This document shows positions 45,150 through 55,673 of a stretch of DNA of 64,000 nucleotides, piece after piece. The notes beneath the pieces were generated by a model. That model ran no database searches and had not been told where the DNA came from. It saw only the letters and a list, made by a program, of their open reading frames with translations. The DNA is from Silurus meridionalis (lineage: Eukaryota; Chordata; Actinopteri; Siluriformes; Siluridae): positions 19,237,777-19,301,776 of the forward strand of contig NC_060896.1 in NCBI RefSeq assembly GCF_014805685.1, written 5' to 3'. Made by a program: the position numbers and the translations under genes. Position 1 is the stretch's first letter; each line of letters starts with the position of its first letter.

Positions 45150-46124
45150 TTGTTTTTTTAACGGAAACGCCTTTTTGGAGCGTCTTTACATCTATCTATA
45201 TCTATCTGAAATCCAAACATCCCGATTGCCTTCTAAATATGAGAAGAACGCGGGGCAGAAAAGTAAAGTCAATCCGAGCATGCGCACTCCGTCCGTAGAG
45301 GACGTATTTGAAAAGGCAGGAAAGTTTTCCAGTGATGGAGCTAAGGCAAAAAGCATAACAAAAAATTATGGAATTCATTGCCTCAGATCAGTGGTCGACA
45401 GTGGATCGACGGGTTGATCTTTGAAACATTCCCCGTGGATCCCGAAAATAATTATTATTATAATATATTTATTACACGCAGGGGCGCCGTTAGGGGGGGT
45501 GCAGAGTATGCCAGGCATATGGGCCCAAGAGAACGCTAGGGGGCCCCACAATCAATTAAAATTTTTACAATTAGTTTTTTTTTTTTTTTTTTTTAAATCG
45601 TACATACACACATTTTAAATAACACTGGTGAAATAAAATAAATTCCCTGTAAATAAAATTAAACTATATTAACTTTTAATAATAATATAACGTGTATATA
45701 TTTATATATATATATATATATAAAAAATATATATATATGGGGGCCCAAACTTCTGTCTTGCAGACCCCCCCCCTTAAAACTGTTAATTGCGCCCCTGATT
45801 ACACGGCTCTTCTTAATGCTGTAGATTAGAACCTTCCATTCACTTGAATGGGCTTCCAAACGTTCGGCGGTCAATTATGTTTGTTTAACAGACCGCTGCT
45901 AATAATAATTGACCGCTGCCTGTTTGTCAATACCTATGAATGGTAACAAAAATAATTTATAATAATAAGTAAAAAAAAAAAACTTTTGTAATTGATTTAT
46001 TCTTTGAATTGCAAAGCATTGATTTTAGTGAGGTTAGTACAACACTTTCGGTGTTTCAGTTTTCGGTTTTGGCCTTGGTTTCCTCACTTTTGGTTTTTGG
46101 AATTTTCATTTCGGTGCATCCCTA
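45150..46124 (+). mobile_element. hAT fragment (GATGCACCGAAA type) with nested MITE
   Basis: A reading frame at about 45215-45400 (KYEKNAGQKSKVNPSMRTPS, DVFEKAGKFSSDGAKAKSIT) resembles the N-terminal linker of BED-type hAT transposases. The right edge TTTCATTTCGGTGCATCCCTA (ends 46124) is the terminus of another fish hAT family. Whether both belong to one element is likely but not certain. The left end was not found. Confidence 0.55.
45479..45797. mobile_element. Short hAT-type MITE (319 bp) with perfect 8-bp target duplication
   Basis: It starts CAGGGGCGCCG and ends GCGCCCCTG, with ATTACACG directly on both sides (45471-45478, 45798-45805). Inside are G/C runs, a T run (about 45577-45595) and an AT tract (about 45702-45738). 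No coding capacity. Confidence 0.9.
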
Positions 46125-46312
46125 AAATATTATCGTTGGTGTGGCCCTCTGACATAATTCAGGTTTCTCTTGTGGCCCCTTGTAAAAATTAATTGCCCAC
46201 CCCTGCCATAAGTGCACGATTAGACGCGCAACACTAAACTAAGTGCGGCTGGCTTAACCGTGTATTTTCAAGATGCGGCTGGTTTACCGCAGTTCTCGTT
46301 TGCCGCTATCTG

Positions 46313-46529
46313 CAGCGTGCTCCATATCCTCAGAGTTCCTTCTCAGCGTGCTCAATATCCTCAGAGTTCCTTCTCAGCGTGGTCCATATCCTCAGAGTTC
46401 CTTCTCAGCGTGGTCCATATCCTCATAGTTCCTTCTCAGCGTGCTCCATATCCTCATAGTTCCTTCTCAGCGTGCTCCATATCCTCAGAGTTCATTCTCA
46501 GCGTGCTCAATATCCTCAGAGTTCATTCT
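46313..46529. repeat. 31-bp minisatellite, 7 copies
   Basis: Unit CAGCGTGCTCCATATCCTCA-GAGTTCCTTCT, seven tandem copies with single-base variants (CTCC/CTCA/GTCC, CAGAG/CATAG, CCTTCT/CATTCT). Because 31 is not a multiple of three, the reading frame at 46260-46595 passes through all three phases of the unit without a stop. The predicted peptide repeat is probably not a real protein. Confidence 0.95.
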
Positions 46530-47140
46530 CAAACTCAACAGTCACCGCGCACTTCAAACAGCGCTGCATTCAGCGCTCAGAGACTCAAATCATGAATGAA
46601 CGTAGGGAGGCAGCACACAAGATGAAACCAACGGCAACACAGACTACATCCAAGAGTAATCGCAACAAATGCGTCTTCCACAACAGCGATGCATAAAGCC
46701 ATAATCCTTTTAAACCGCTGTCATACCTCTTCTGCCGTTAGTATGTGCGTCGTGTCCCACTGATCCACTTCATGATGCGCGTCCGAGACCACAAGCAGGT
46801 ACATCCGTTAAACCATGGGCGTAAATCCCGGGGGGGACGGAGGGGACATGCCCCCAATCCGAGGATTGTCCCCTTCCAAAAAAAATAGTAAAAAAAAATA
46901 TCGCACTCTCTATTGTGAAAAATATATGTATGTATACCTAAATAATTGTGTAAGTAGAAAAAAAACAAATGCATTTAGAAACAGTTGAGTTCCCCCCTCC
47001 CCTTCCTCACAGTGGTTTGACCCACTGCCTGCTTTCCTAGTTCATCTCACCTACTCTTCACACACGAGTCAGGTGTGTGTCTGCGGCTCAATTAATGTTC
47101 AACTCCATTAGGTGGGGTATTTTTACGGTGGCCGAGAAGT
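46530..47140. other. Intergenic, partial repeat with G-rich block
   Basis: 46805-46880 holds a CCCGGGGGGGACGG...GGACATGCCCCCAATC block resembling a fish repeat whose relative may be at 52010-52090 (GGGGGACATGTCCCCC). No gene. Confidence 0.4.
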
Positions 47141-47145
47141 GCAAA

Positions 47146-47400
47146 ACACATTAACAAATCCCAAAACAAATTAACAAATCCAAAAACAAAAAAACAAATC
47201 GAAAAACAAATTAACAAATCCAAAAACAAAACAACAAATCCAAAAACACTAACAAATCCAAAAACAAATTAACAAATCCAAAAACAAAACAAAAAATCCA
47301 AAAACAAATTAACAAATCCAAAACCAAAATTTACAAATCCAAAAACAAAACAAGAAATCCGAAAACAAATAAAAAATCCGGAAACACAACGACAAAATTC
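47146..47400. repeat. About 20-bp minisatellite (CAAATTAACAAATCCAAAAA)
   Basis: About 12 imperfect units. The reverse complement motif GGATTTGTTAATGTGTTTT occurs at about 47580-47600 with more units at 47515-47600, so the block is flanked by its own inverted copy. Confidence 0.9.
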
Positions 47401-47514
47401 AGACAAACCGGAAAAGGTAGGTATAGTTGAATGGAAACTTACAGATAATTGGATGAGACACCTGTCATTCTAGATATACAGGAAGTACAACAGTCTTTTT
47501 TTTTTCTTTTTTTT

Positions 47515-47605
47515 TCTTTATTTCTTCTGGTTTTGCACTTGTTTTTGTTGATTTGTTTTTGGATTTGTTCATTTGTTTTCGGATTTGTTAATGTGTTTTA
47601 TATAT
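47515..47605. repeat. Inverted partner of the 20-bp minisatellite
   Basis: GTTTTTGTTGATTTGTTTTTGG and GGATTTGTTCATTTG, then GGATTTGTTAATGTGTTTTA, the mirror of AAAACACATTAACAAATCC at 47146. This suggests the ends of one palindromic element. Confidence 0.75.
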
Positions 47606-48020
47606 TTTATTCACTTTAAATAAAGTGATTCTCTTTAATGTAGTTGATGCAGACTCATTCATAAATTAGTTGCGGAAAAAATGCTGATTTATTAGTGATT
47701 AAAATATGTCTTATCTAGTGAACGTTAGCTTGTTTACAATAGCTTGTAGCATAGTGCACTGTAACTAACACACCAAAGCCGTTTCCCATGCAGTGTTTTA
47801 TTTGGGACGACATGGCATAATGTTAACTTAACATTAACAGCCACAATTAGCATATTGTTTATCTGTGCATTTACTAAATGAGCCCTGTGTTACGTCCAAA
47901 CTGACCCCACTGTATTTTTTTGTATAATCAATTTCTATTCTGTTCTTAAGTGTCTTAATTTATTTTAAATAAAATTTTAAACCTTTTTTTTAATCCTTGT
48001 TTTTATTGTTGTGAATATTT
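47606..48020. other. Intergenic, no feature seen
   Basis: AT-rich, no domain or termini recognised. Confidence 0.4.
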
Positions 48021-48029
48021 TTCGTATAA

Positions 48030-48600
48030 CCATGTAGATTTATTGATGTTATGTTGAATGAGGTCCAAAATTGTAGACCCGTTGAGAATTATTAAAACCC
48101 GTTGAGAATTATTAAAACCCGTTGAGAATTATTAAAACGTTCAACAGAAAGTAAGCGTTCCCACCAACTCACCCCCTTCTCTATACACTAACTTCAAACA
48201 GGAAAACACTAATTACGTACAAATGCATACAAACAAAAAACAAAATAAAAGACATCAATTTTCTGCACTTACACTAAGTACATTTCTTTCCGACCGAGGG
48301 AGCTGGGCCCAGTTGGGGGTCCAGCCTGTGCTTCTGGGCTGCCTGTGCTTACTTCAGCAGGATTGTGTGTACATCTCTGAGAAAAAAGTGGTCAGACCCT
48401 AAACCTAATCAAACAAATTTCTGTTTCTGACTTCTGTTGTGCATTATCTTGTGTTCGGAACTTGCCGTACAAGGCAGGGAGGGCAATTCTGATGTGTCTT
48501 GCAGCAGCCAACAAATAGGTAGGTGCTGATTTCACACAGTTCAGCTCGTACACACTCAGCATTATCTGAGGAGGCAAAACACTGATAAGTTGTCTCTCCT
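48030..48600 (-). mobile_element. Unclassified element sharing sequence with 28336-28650; short minus-strand coding tail
   Basis: 48030-48230 matches 28336-28650 but contains GTTGAGAATTATTAAAACCC three times in tandem where the other copy has one. Further on, a minus-strand frame (48577-48392) reads PPQIMLSVYELNCVKSAPTY and LLAAARHIRIALPALYGKF. It looks like a conserved transposon C-terminus, but I cannot name the family. Confidence 0.4.
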
Positions 48601-48892
48601 CCGGATAGTACCTGGTCAGTGTTCAGCTGTCATACGATTCCTCTATTCTTGTCCTGATAGATCTGTCCAGTCAGGAGTTGATTGAGGTGGAGTTTAAAGT
48701 AAGCTTGGACATGTAATTACACATCATTAAATACAAAGGATTTCAGATCGATGTTTAAGCCGATCTGCTTTTCTAACATTCCATTATTACAGCTACTTTC
48801 ATGAGCTCTTGAAACACAGCTTGCCTCTTGAAGTTGTAAGAGTTGCATCAGCAAGCAAAACTATTCTCGCAATATCATGTTTCTTGTTTTTC

Positions 48893-48966
48893 TACAGTGC
48901 TTCAAGATAATATTCGTTATTTGTTATGTTACAGCCTTATTCCAAAATGGATTAAATTCATTATTT
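48893..48966. repeat. Tc1 terminal fragment
   Basis: CTACAGTGCTTC, then TGTTATGTTACAGCCTTATTCC and AAAATGGATTAAATTCATTA, the outer inverted repeat of the Tc1 family seen at 7543-8343. The rest of the element is absent. Confidence 0.7.
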
Positions 48967-49320
48967 TCTGTATTCACTTCCTGGTTTGTGTGCACGTGTG
49001 CTGTTTGACCACTAAGAGTTTGTAAAGAGTAAAAAAGAATACTGGCTGGAAATAAAAGGTTTGAAATGATAGGTGGTCTCATTTGTTTCTCATTTGTTTC
49101 GTTACACTATATTCTATCAGCCATATTTGTTTTATTACCACCAAGATGGTGTTTTTTATGTGAAAGTTATTCCAAAACACATACAAACAATATACCAATT
49201 GAAGTACTGTGACGTAAACAAAAGAATAACCACCTAAATTACAAAACTATTGTTTGTGCTTTAGGCTAAGAGGTTAAAAAAAAAAAAAAGCGACCAAGAA
49301 ACTAAGCATTCCTTTCCTTC
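48967..49320. other. Intergenic, no feature seen
   Basis: AT-rich with a short A run near 49276. Confidence 0.4.
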
Positions 49321-49585
49321 CTGGGGGATGGAGCTCTGCGAGACAACCCTTCAGTCAGTCTTTTAGAGGAGCTATAAGAGGTAGTGACCCATGCCATAGC
49401 CATGCTTGAGATAGATTGGCCGGCCGATTAGCAGAAGCTCGCCTATCCAGGAAGCTTGATGAGCACTTTCTGCAACCCACATCACTGCCTCTACACTGGG
49501 ACTGAGGTGTCCAGGTCTTGGGCGAAGCCATTATTCGGCCCGTCCCTTCAGGTGTCGCTATATGATAATAAAGTCAGACTGAAAA

Positions 49586-51167
49586 GTGTGGTTATGGGAC
49601 GATGCTCCGGGTTGTAGAGACGCTGGTTGTCTATCTCTCCCCGGGTGTTGCGTCATCCCTAAAAATCCCCGATGCTGCCCACCAAGCCAGAGGGTTGCAT
49701 ACTATACTGATCTATGTCAGCTGAACCGCTTAAAGGCTTTGAGACTCAGGTTGATGATGCTGACCCTGAATCAGGTCGTTTGCCAAATTAGGTCAGAGAA
49801 CTGGTGTGTCACGATAGATATGAAGGATGCATATTTCCATGCAGCCATCCTTCAAGCGAACCGTCTGTTAACCCTGCCACACTCAGCACTTCAGGGGAAT
49901 GCCTTCCCTTTTCCACCCGGTACCATAGCAGACTTGGAGGGTTTGCTGCCTCTCAGGAGGCCCCTAGAGCTGCACCATAGTGTAAGCTCTGGCTCTAGGC
50001 ACACCAGAGGTCAGTCTCGAGCGACTATTATTTACTTAGAGACTATCTAGCAACCTGGCAGGCTCTGCCAGACGTGTTTCGATGGGTCTTTTGCACAGTA
50101 GACAGCAGTTGTGAGTCTCTTCCTCCCCAGTTTAATGGGGTATGCCCCACCCTGGTGGGGCCCAAGTAGGCTCTGGTGATGAAACACTGGACAGGAAGTT
50201 CCTGAAGTTTGCTTTCGAGGTTGAAGCTTACCAATAGCCAGTCCTTTCATTCCTTTCAGTCTTGCCCTCTCACCCCACACCTTCATAAAGTGTGAGGCTG
50301 CTGCACTGCTCCCACTGAGATTTAGAGGGTCCGCATTCTAATTTTTATCGACAATTGGTTGATATTGGCCCAATCGGAGCAGCTGGCGGGCTAGCATCAA
50401 GATGTCGTTCTTGCCCACATGAAGGAGCTGGTGTTAAGGCTGAACGCCAAGAAGAGTGTGCTTTCTCAATCACAGAGAGCCAAATATTTGGGCGTACTAT
50501 GGGGTTCAACCCTTATGCAGGCGCAGTTGTCTCCTGCTTATGTCAAGTCAATCCTCACGGCCATCAAGAAAGTGAGGAAAGGCCATTCACTAACTGTGAA
50601 GCAGTTTCAACTGATGAGTCTGATGGTGGGCATCCAATGTGCTTTCACTTGGCCTCCTGCACACGAGACCCCTCCAGTGGTGGCTCAGGGCCCAAGGGTT
50701 CTCTCGGAGGGGCAATCCACTCAGTACGATCAAGGTCATTCAACGAGTTCTACGTGCCTTAGATGTATAAAGAGATCCCGGGTTTCTGTTTCAGGGCCCC
50801 ATGCTGGGAGTTCCTGTCTATCGTATAACGCTTACGACACGCGTTCTTTACAGGGTCAGGAGTGGTCATAAAAGCCTGCGCTTCGAGCTCTAAAGCATTT
50901 TTCCCCAGACCTCAGAAGCCACCATATATTGGTCTGTATGGACAACACTTTGATGGTTTCCCACAACAACCACCAGGGGGGTCTGCAATCTCGCCTGCTA
51001 TACAAGCTGGCACGTCAGATCCTGCTGTGGACCCAGGGAAAGCTGCTCTCCCTGAGTGCAGCGTACATCCTAGGCCACATAAAATGAGGGAGCAGCCACC
51101 CTCCACCCAGATAAGGTGGATCAAATCTGGGAGAGATTTTACAGAGCATGGGATGCAACTCAAGTAG
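49586..51167 (+). mobile_element. DIRS-like retrotransposon RT/RNase H remnant
   Basis: Pieces in order on the + strand: LNRLKALRLRLMMLTLNQVV and NWCVTIDMKDAYFHAAIL (RT block A, 49740-49860), VLAHMKELVLRLNAKKSVLS with YLGVLWGSTLMQAQLSPAYV (50405-50540), KGHSLTVKQFQLMSLMVGIQ (50580-50640), then RNase H in shifted frames around 50930-51165 (equivalent to VRTDNTSVV and the WRLHPDKVDQIW-type end). The YxDD region around 50340 reads FIDNWLILAQ-like, with Asp changed to Asn (GACAATTGG). Many frameshifts. It differs from the pld3-intron DIRS piece in content (RT here, recombinase there). Confidence 0.8.
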
Positions 51168-51345
51168 GGCTGGGCGATAAATCGATTTTATCGATTAACT
51201 CGAATGTGTAGTTTACATCAATCTGTTTTAATAAAAATTGGGTTTCTCTTTAATGTCCGCTGACGCTCCCCTCTGGGCTCCCATAGTTTTACACGAACTC
51301 AGCCCTCCCCCGGCGCGTTTGCCATAGAGATACACAAACAACATC
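51168..51345 (+). mobile_element. hAT terminal fragment, same family as 33589-36740
   Basis: TAGGGCTGGGCGATAAATCG at 51168 onwards matches the reverse complement of the right end of the 3152-bp hAT for about 175 bp, including CCCCTCTGGGCTCCCAT and the CGTTTGCCATAGAGATACAC block. The opposite end was not found. Confidence 0.85.
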
Positions 51346-51528
51346 TAGTTAAGTAAACATGTCACTGATTTATAAACTCTTTTTTTTGCTTTTCTTTCCT
51401 TCCTGAGCAGGTGTACACCACGGCACTGTGTTCAAGTGTGAGTTCAAGTTCTAACAACAAACTGTTTTGCCAAAGATTTCATCAGCACTGGCAAGAAGAT
51501 TCATAATTTATTCACCCGCTATTCTGTA

Positions 51529-51578
<50 letters not shown>

Positions 51579-52566
51579 GCCTTTTAACCTTTAGTAAGAC
51601 ATTTAAACTTTAATAAACATTAAACTTTCTATTATACTTTTACAGTTTTTATTAGATATTTCAATATTTCTGTACTATATAAAACCTTTATACGGTTCAT
51701 TATACATTTAGCATTTTATTGGCTGTTTTACATTTTTACTAGACCTTTTAACTTTTATTAGATATTCAATTGTTTTATACATTAACATTTTATTATACAT
51801 ATATTGAGGGGGAATTTTATGTTTTACTTTTCTTTATTACACTTTTAACTTCTTTAATTTTTACTAGTAAGAGGGAGGAGGCGGATAATTACATAGTAAT
51901 ATTAGTGGTTCGAATATTACTTGCATAAGGAAGAAGGAGGATGAGTACTACCTGATAGTAGTGGTGACAGAGAGGGCAGTGGTACAATGCTAGCAATAGT
52001 ACTAGCTGGGAAGTAGCAGAGACATGGGGGACATGTCCCCCACACATTGAAATATGAATGATTTTGTCCCCCACACTTCTGATAATAATGAGCACACATA
52101 ATAAAATGCTGCCTGGATTGTACTGGATATTCACGTGTCTACGCACAAGCATCCAGCCAATAACAGCATGTGTCATAAGGTTGCCCATCATCTCGGGTGT
52201 ATAAGGTTGTTATATGCTTTATAAAGCATTTAGCACTTTTACTTGCCTTTGCTCTGTCTCTGTCCATTGTGCTTTTTATCATGTCCTGATATGTAAAACC
52301 ATATACTTGAAAGAGGGTGAACTTTCATTCTAACATGACTGCACATCTTATATCTCTCCATAAACATTAAAAAGCATATCTGTCAGGGTTTGGACATTTT
52401 AGGGTTTTTTTTGCCTTGACCACCAGATGCCGCCACTGGGCCCTTATTCCCCACTGCCTATTCCTTACTTCCTAGCCCCTAACTAGTTTTGTGTATTTAC
52501 GTTTTTGGGTTTTTTTTGGCTTTGCTTCTTGTTGATTCACAGTATTTGTATTTGTATCTTGTCCCA
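51346..52566. other. Intergenic, AT-rich with (TTA)n
   Basis: A TTA trinucleotide repeat at about 51530-51577 is followed by loosely repeated TTTTACTTTTATTAGA-like phrases to about 51870. No protein-like frame; a weak SINE-like phrase (CCGCCACTGGGCCCTTATTCC) lies near 52430. Confidence 0.45.
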
Positions 52567-53006
52567 CACCCTGGCTGTCAGAAGTTTTACGCAGCAATTG
52601 ACGAGAACTCAGATCAGCAAAGAGGAAGTGGAAAAAAATCACAACTCGATGTAGACCTTGTATCTTGTGCACTCCTGACCAAATTTTCTTCAGGTGTGAC
52701 TTCTACTAAGACTGTCTTCTACAAGGAAAAGCTCAAGGCCTTCGCACAAGATTTTCGTAAGCTCCACATCTACTCTTTACTTCCCAACCCCCTTGCCACA
52801 CCTGCTCCATCCTCCCTGAATGCTGATGATTTTGCCTCCTTGTATGATGAGAAGTTTGAGGAAATCTGCCTTCAAGTAATCAAGGGTCCTTCCCATATTA
52901 AAGAAACCTGTCAGACATCAACAACAACAGACTGGTATCACTTCTCTCCTTTCTTTCTAAATCTCTGGAATACACTGTTTTTAACCAACTGTCCAGCAAG
53001 CAGTAA
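52567..53006 (+). mobile_element. L2-like LINE fragment (endonuclease-RT linker)
   Basis: Within one open frame: TKFSSGVTSTKTVFYKEKLK, LPNPLATPAPSSLNADDFAS and LYDEKFEEI, the linker typical of fish L2/CR1-group ORF2. It jumps to FLNLWNTLFLTNCPASS, equivalent in another frame to LSKSLEYTVFNQLSS at the start of RT. The intervening RT start is deleted and the 5' frame is truncated. Confidence 0.65.
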
Positions 53007-53511
53007 AAATCATGGATAAATGGCATCTTTAAGAAATCTGAATCTGAAGATTTTATTGTGTTGATCATGTTGAATTTCATTTGGATGGTACACAATGTAA
53101 TTATGCTCTCATTTCATACAAAAATGAACTGAATTAATTTTATTGTTGTATTTCAATCAATATACTTTCTCTTTTATGTGTAGGTCCTGCTTTTAGCATG
53201 TACTGTGATGAAAACACACCAGGTCCTCCTCTATTCCTTAGTCACCTTCTAAATTTTAGATGGTAGTCAATAATCCGCAGATTGTTTAATATAAATATTT
53301 CTATTGTGTCTCAGCTGTAAGGTGTTAGGTAATGAAAGCTTGGCAATAAAGTAACCTTTTAAATTTTGTAATATAAAAACATTTCCAAAAGCTATATGAA
53401 AAACTTAACTCTAAAGCAGTAAAGATCTTTTCAGAATGAGTGTAGGTTATATAAAAAAAAAAGGATTCCATTATTCACCTTTCCCACAAAAGAAAGTTAC
53501 ACGTCTTTTCT
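53007..53511. other. Intergenic, no feature seen
   Basis: AT-rich; no termini or domains recognised. Confidence 0.4.
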
Positions 53512-53677
53512 TATGTTGAATTATTTATTTTATGTGTTCAAATTTAATTAAAGTCATAATTTCAGTCACAAAAGCAAATAGGCTTTTCTAGGAGCTACAG
53601 TCACTGATTTCTCCCATAACAGCAAATGAACCCCAGCATTCATTCAAAAACTATAAAATAAAGACAACACAAAGACT
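53512..53677. repeat. Direct repeat, left copy (~165 bp)
   Basis: ATGTTGAATTATTTATTT, TCAGTCACAAAAGCAAATA, CTTTTCTAGGAGCTACAGTC and AATGAACCCCAGCATT recur in the same order at 54006-54167. The two copies flank the RTE tail. Confidence 0.9.
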
Positions 53678-53679
53678 GT

Positions 53680-53950
53680 AGCACATTTTGGAGACAAGGT
53701 GCTAAATTGAGATGGTTGGACATGTGCAGAGGAGGGACATGGGATATATAGGTAGAAGAATGCAAAGGATGGAGCCACCAGACAGGAGGAAAAAAGGAAG
53801 GCCAAGGAGGAGGTTTATGGATGTGGTGAGGACAGACATGCAGGTAGTTAATTTAAAAGAGGCAGATGTACAGGACAGAGAGCTATATGGAGACAGATGA
53901 TCCACTGTGAAGACCCCTAATTGGAGCAGGCAAAAGAAGAAGAAGAAGAA
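53680..53950 (+). mobile_element. RTE-type LINE 3' tail
   Basis: Reads MVGHVQRRDMGYIGRRMQRM, GRPRRRFMDVV, then the non-coding end CCCTAATTGGAGCAGGC with AGAAGAAGAAGA. Same family as 22305-23692, severely 5'-truncated. Confidence 0.85.
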
Positions 53951-54005
53951 GTTAAGTTAAATAACGTTCAAATAAAATTTTGATGTTGAATTAAACTTCG
54001 TTTTT

Positions 54006-54167
54006 TATGTTGAATTATTTATTTAACACATTCTAATTTAATTAAAGTAATAATTTCAGTCACAAAAGCAAATATGCTTTTCTAGGAGCTACAGTCACAG
54101 ATTTATTCCATAGCAGCAAATGAACCCCAGCATTTATTCAACAACTATAAAATAGAGACAACACAAG
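54006..54167. repeat. Direct repeat, right copy (~160 bp)
   Basis: Partner of 53512-53677, differing by scattered substitutions and short indels. Confidence 0.9.
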
Positions 54168-54351
54168 GAAAACTCCTATTCCAGCCCTGCACCAAAAATA
54201 GAGAAAACTGGGTAATAAAACCAAACTCATATAAACTATGTTTATAAAGAATGCAACTTTAAATAGGGAAAATAACATTGCCTAATCAAACCAATTCATT
54301 GAGAATTTATAATATAGTCTCTTTGGGGTTTATATATACAGTATATATGTA

Positions 54352-54412
54352 AATCTTCTTCTTCCTCATCTTCTTTTGGCTGCTCCCATTAGGGGTCTTC
54401 ACAGTGGATCAA
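54352..54412 (-). mobile_element. RTE LINE 3' terminus, minus strand
   Basis: TCTTCTTTTGGCTGCTCCCA and TTAGGGGTCTTCACAGTGGA is the reverse of the RTE 3' end (GACCCCTAATGGGAG...AAGAAGA). It is cut directly by the CR1-type LINE that follows. Confidence 0.8.
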
Positions 54413-54419
54413 AGCAACA

Positions 54420-55382
54420 GTGGATCAAAGCAACACCTACATCAGAATGCTGTTCATTGATTTTAGCTCCACGTTCAATACAGTCCTACCCACTGTACTG
54501 ATCACTAAGCTTAGTGATCTGGGTATCTGTACCTCCACTTGGATTCTGGACTTTCTCACCAACAGACCTCAATCTGTTAGGTTGGGAAACCAGGTATCCT
54601 CAACCCTCATTCTGAACACTGGCATCCCGCAGTGCTGTGTTCTGAGCCCACTACTCTACTCCCTGTTTACCCACAATTGTGCTCCTCTGTATAACTCCAA
54701 CATCTTCATCAAGTATGCAGACGACACCACCGTGGTCGACCAGATAGACAAGAACATCGAATCGGCTTATAGGGAAGAGATCCGTAATCTGGCAGCATGG
54801 TGTGCCACCAACAACCTGACCCTCAACGCCACAAAGACCAAAAATCTCATTGTGGACTTTCGAAAATCCAACAGCAGAAGACATCTACCAGTCAACATCA
54901 ATGGAACTGAGGTAGAGCGAGTCTCCAGCTTTAAGTTCCTAGGAGTTCACATCTCTGAGGATCTGTCCTGGCAGCAGAACATGTTAGCTCTGGTTAAAAA
55001 AGCACAACGCATGTACTTCTTGAGAAGTCTCAAGAAATCTCATCTGTCCCCAGGGATTTTAACGAGTTTCTACCGCTGCATCATTGAGAGCATCCTGACC
55101 AACTCCATCACCGTATGGTACGGAGGCTCCACTGTGAGTGAATGTAAAGCCCTGCAAAGGGTGGTCAAAACCGCCCAACGCATCACTGGCACCCAACTAC
55201 CTGCCATTGAACACCTTCACCACAGCAGATGTCTGCGCAGAGCTCACAACATTATCAAGGACTCTTCACATCCCAGTCATAATCTGTTTAACCTCCTTCC
55301 ATCGAGAAGGAGATACAGGAACTTACGCACCAGAACCAGCAGGTTCAGGGACAGCTTTTTTCATCCACCATCACACTACTGA
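54420..55382 (+). mobile_element. CR1-group (Rex1/L2-like) LINE reverse transcriptase, open frame
   Basis: A 320-codon uninterrupted frame. RT motifs in order: [20 protein letters not shown] (first catalytic Asp), [38 protein letters not shown] (usual PQGC reads PQCC), [12 protein letters not shown] (catalytic YADD intact, about residues 99-102), [18 protein letters not shown] and [14 protein letters not shown]. The C-terminal conserved region follows: [20 protein letters not shown] and [20 protein letters not shown]. The 5' part of RT and the endonuclease are absent (5' truncation, usual for LINEs). The clade assignment within CR1/L2/Rex1 is approximate. Confidence 0.85.
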
Positions 55383-55586
55383 ACTCTACACTACACCGCT
55401 AAATCACTACAAAACAAAACACAAAACAAAACTCTGTATATAACCTCTGTACAATACATGTACATATTACATAGTATATCTTTTTTACTCCTCAGTACAT
55501 CTGCACTATTTTATCTATATGTATCTTTATCATTATTGTACATTCTGCCCAACATTTCACATTCATTTATGTGTATATAACGTATG

Positions 55587-55587
<1 letters not shown>
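55383..55587. other. LINE 3' UTR or flank
   Basis: AACAAAACACAAAACAAAAC then AT-rich sequence to the CTAT microsatellite; the 3' end of the LINE was not located. Confidence 0.4.

Positions 55588-55672
<85 letters not shown>
55587..55672. repeat. Compound (CTAT)n(CTGT)n microsatellite
   Basis: About 12 CTAT units and about 9 CTGT units. On the minus strand it continues an RTE coding frame as GACA repeats at the point where GGAGACAG occurs in intact copies, so it probably grew from that site. Confidence 0.95.

Positions 55673-55673
<1 letters not shown>

Noticed and set aside
46992..47145. Possible CRISPR-like or regularly spaced repeat upstream of the 20-bp array
   Set aside because: The genome is eukaryotic and the repeats are contiguous, without unique spacers.
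52489..53019. Possible secreted host protein (hydrophobic start VFGFFLALLLVD)
   Set aside because: The rest of the frame matches LINE linker and RT-start sequence; the hydrophobic start is upstream flank read by chance.
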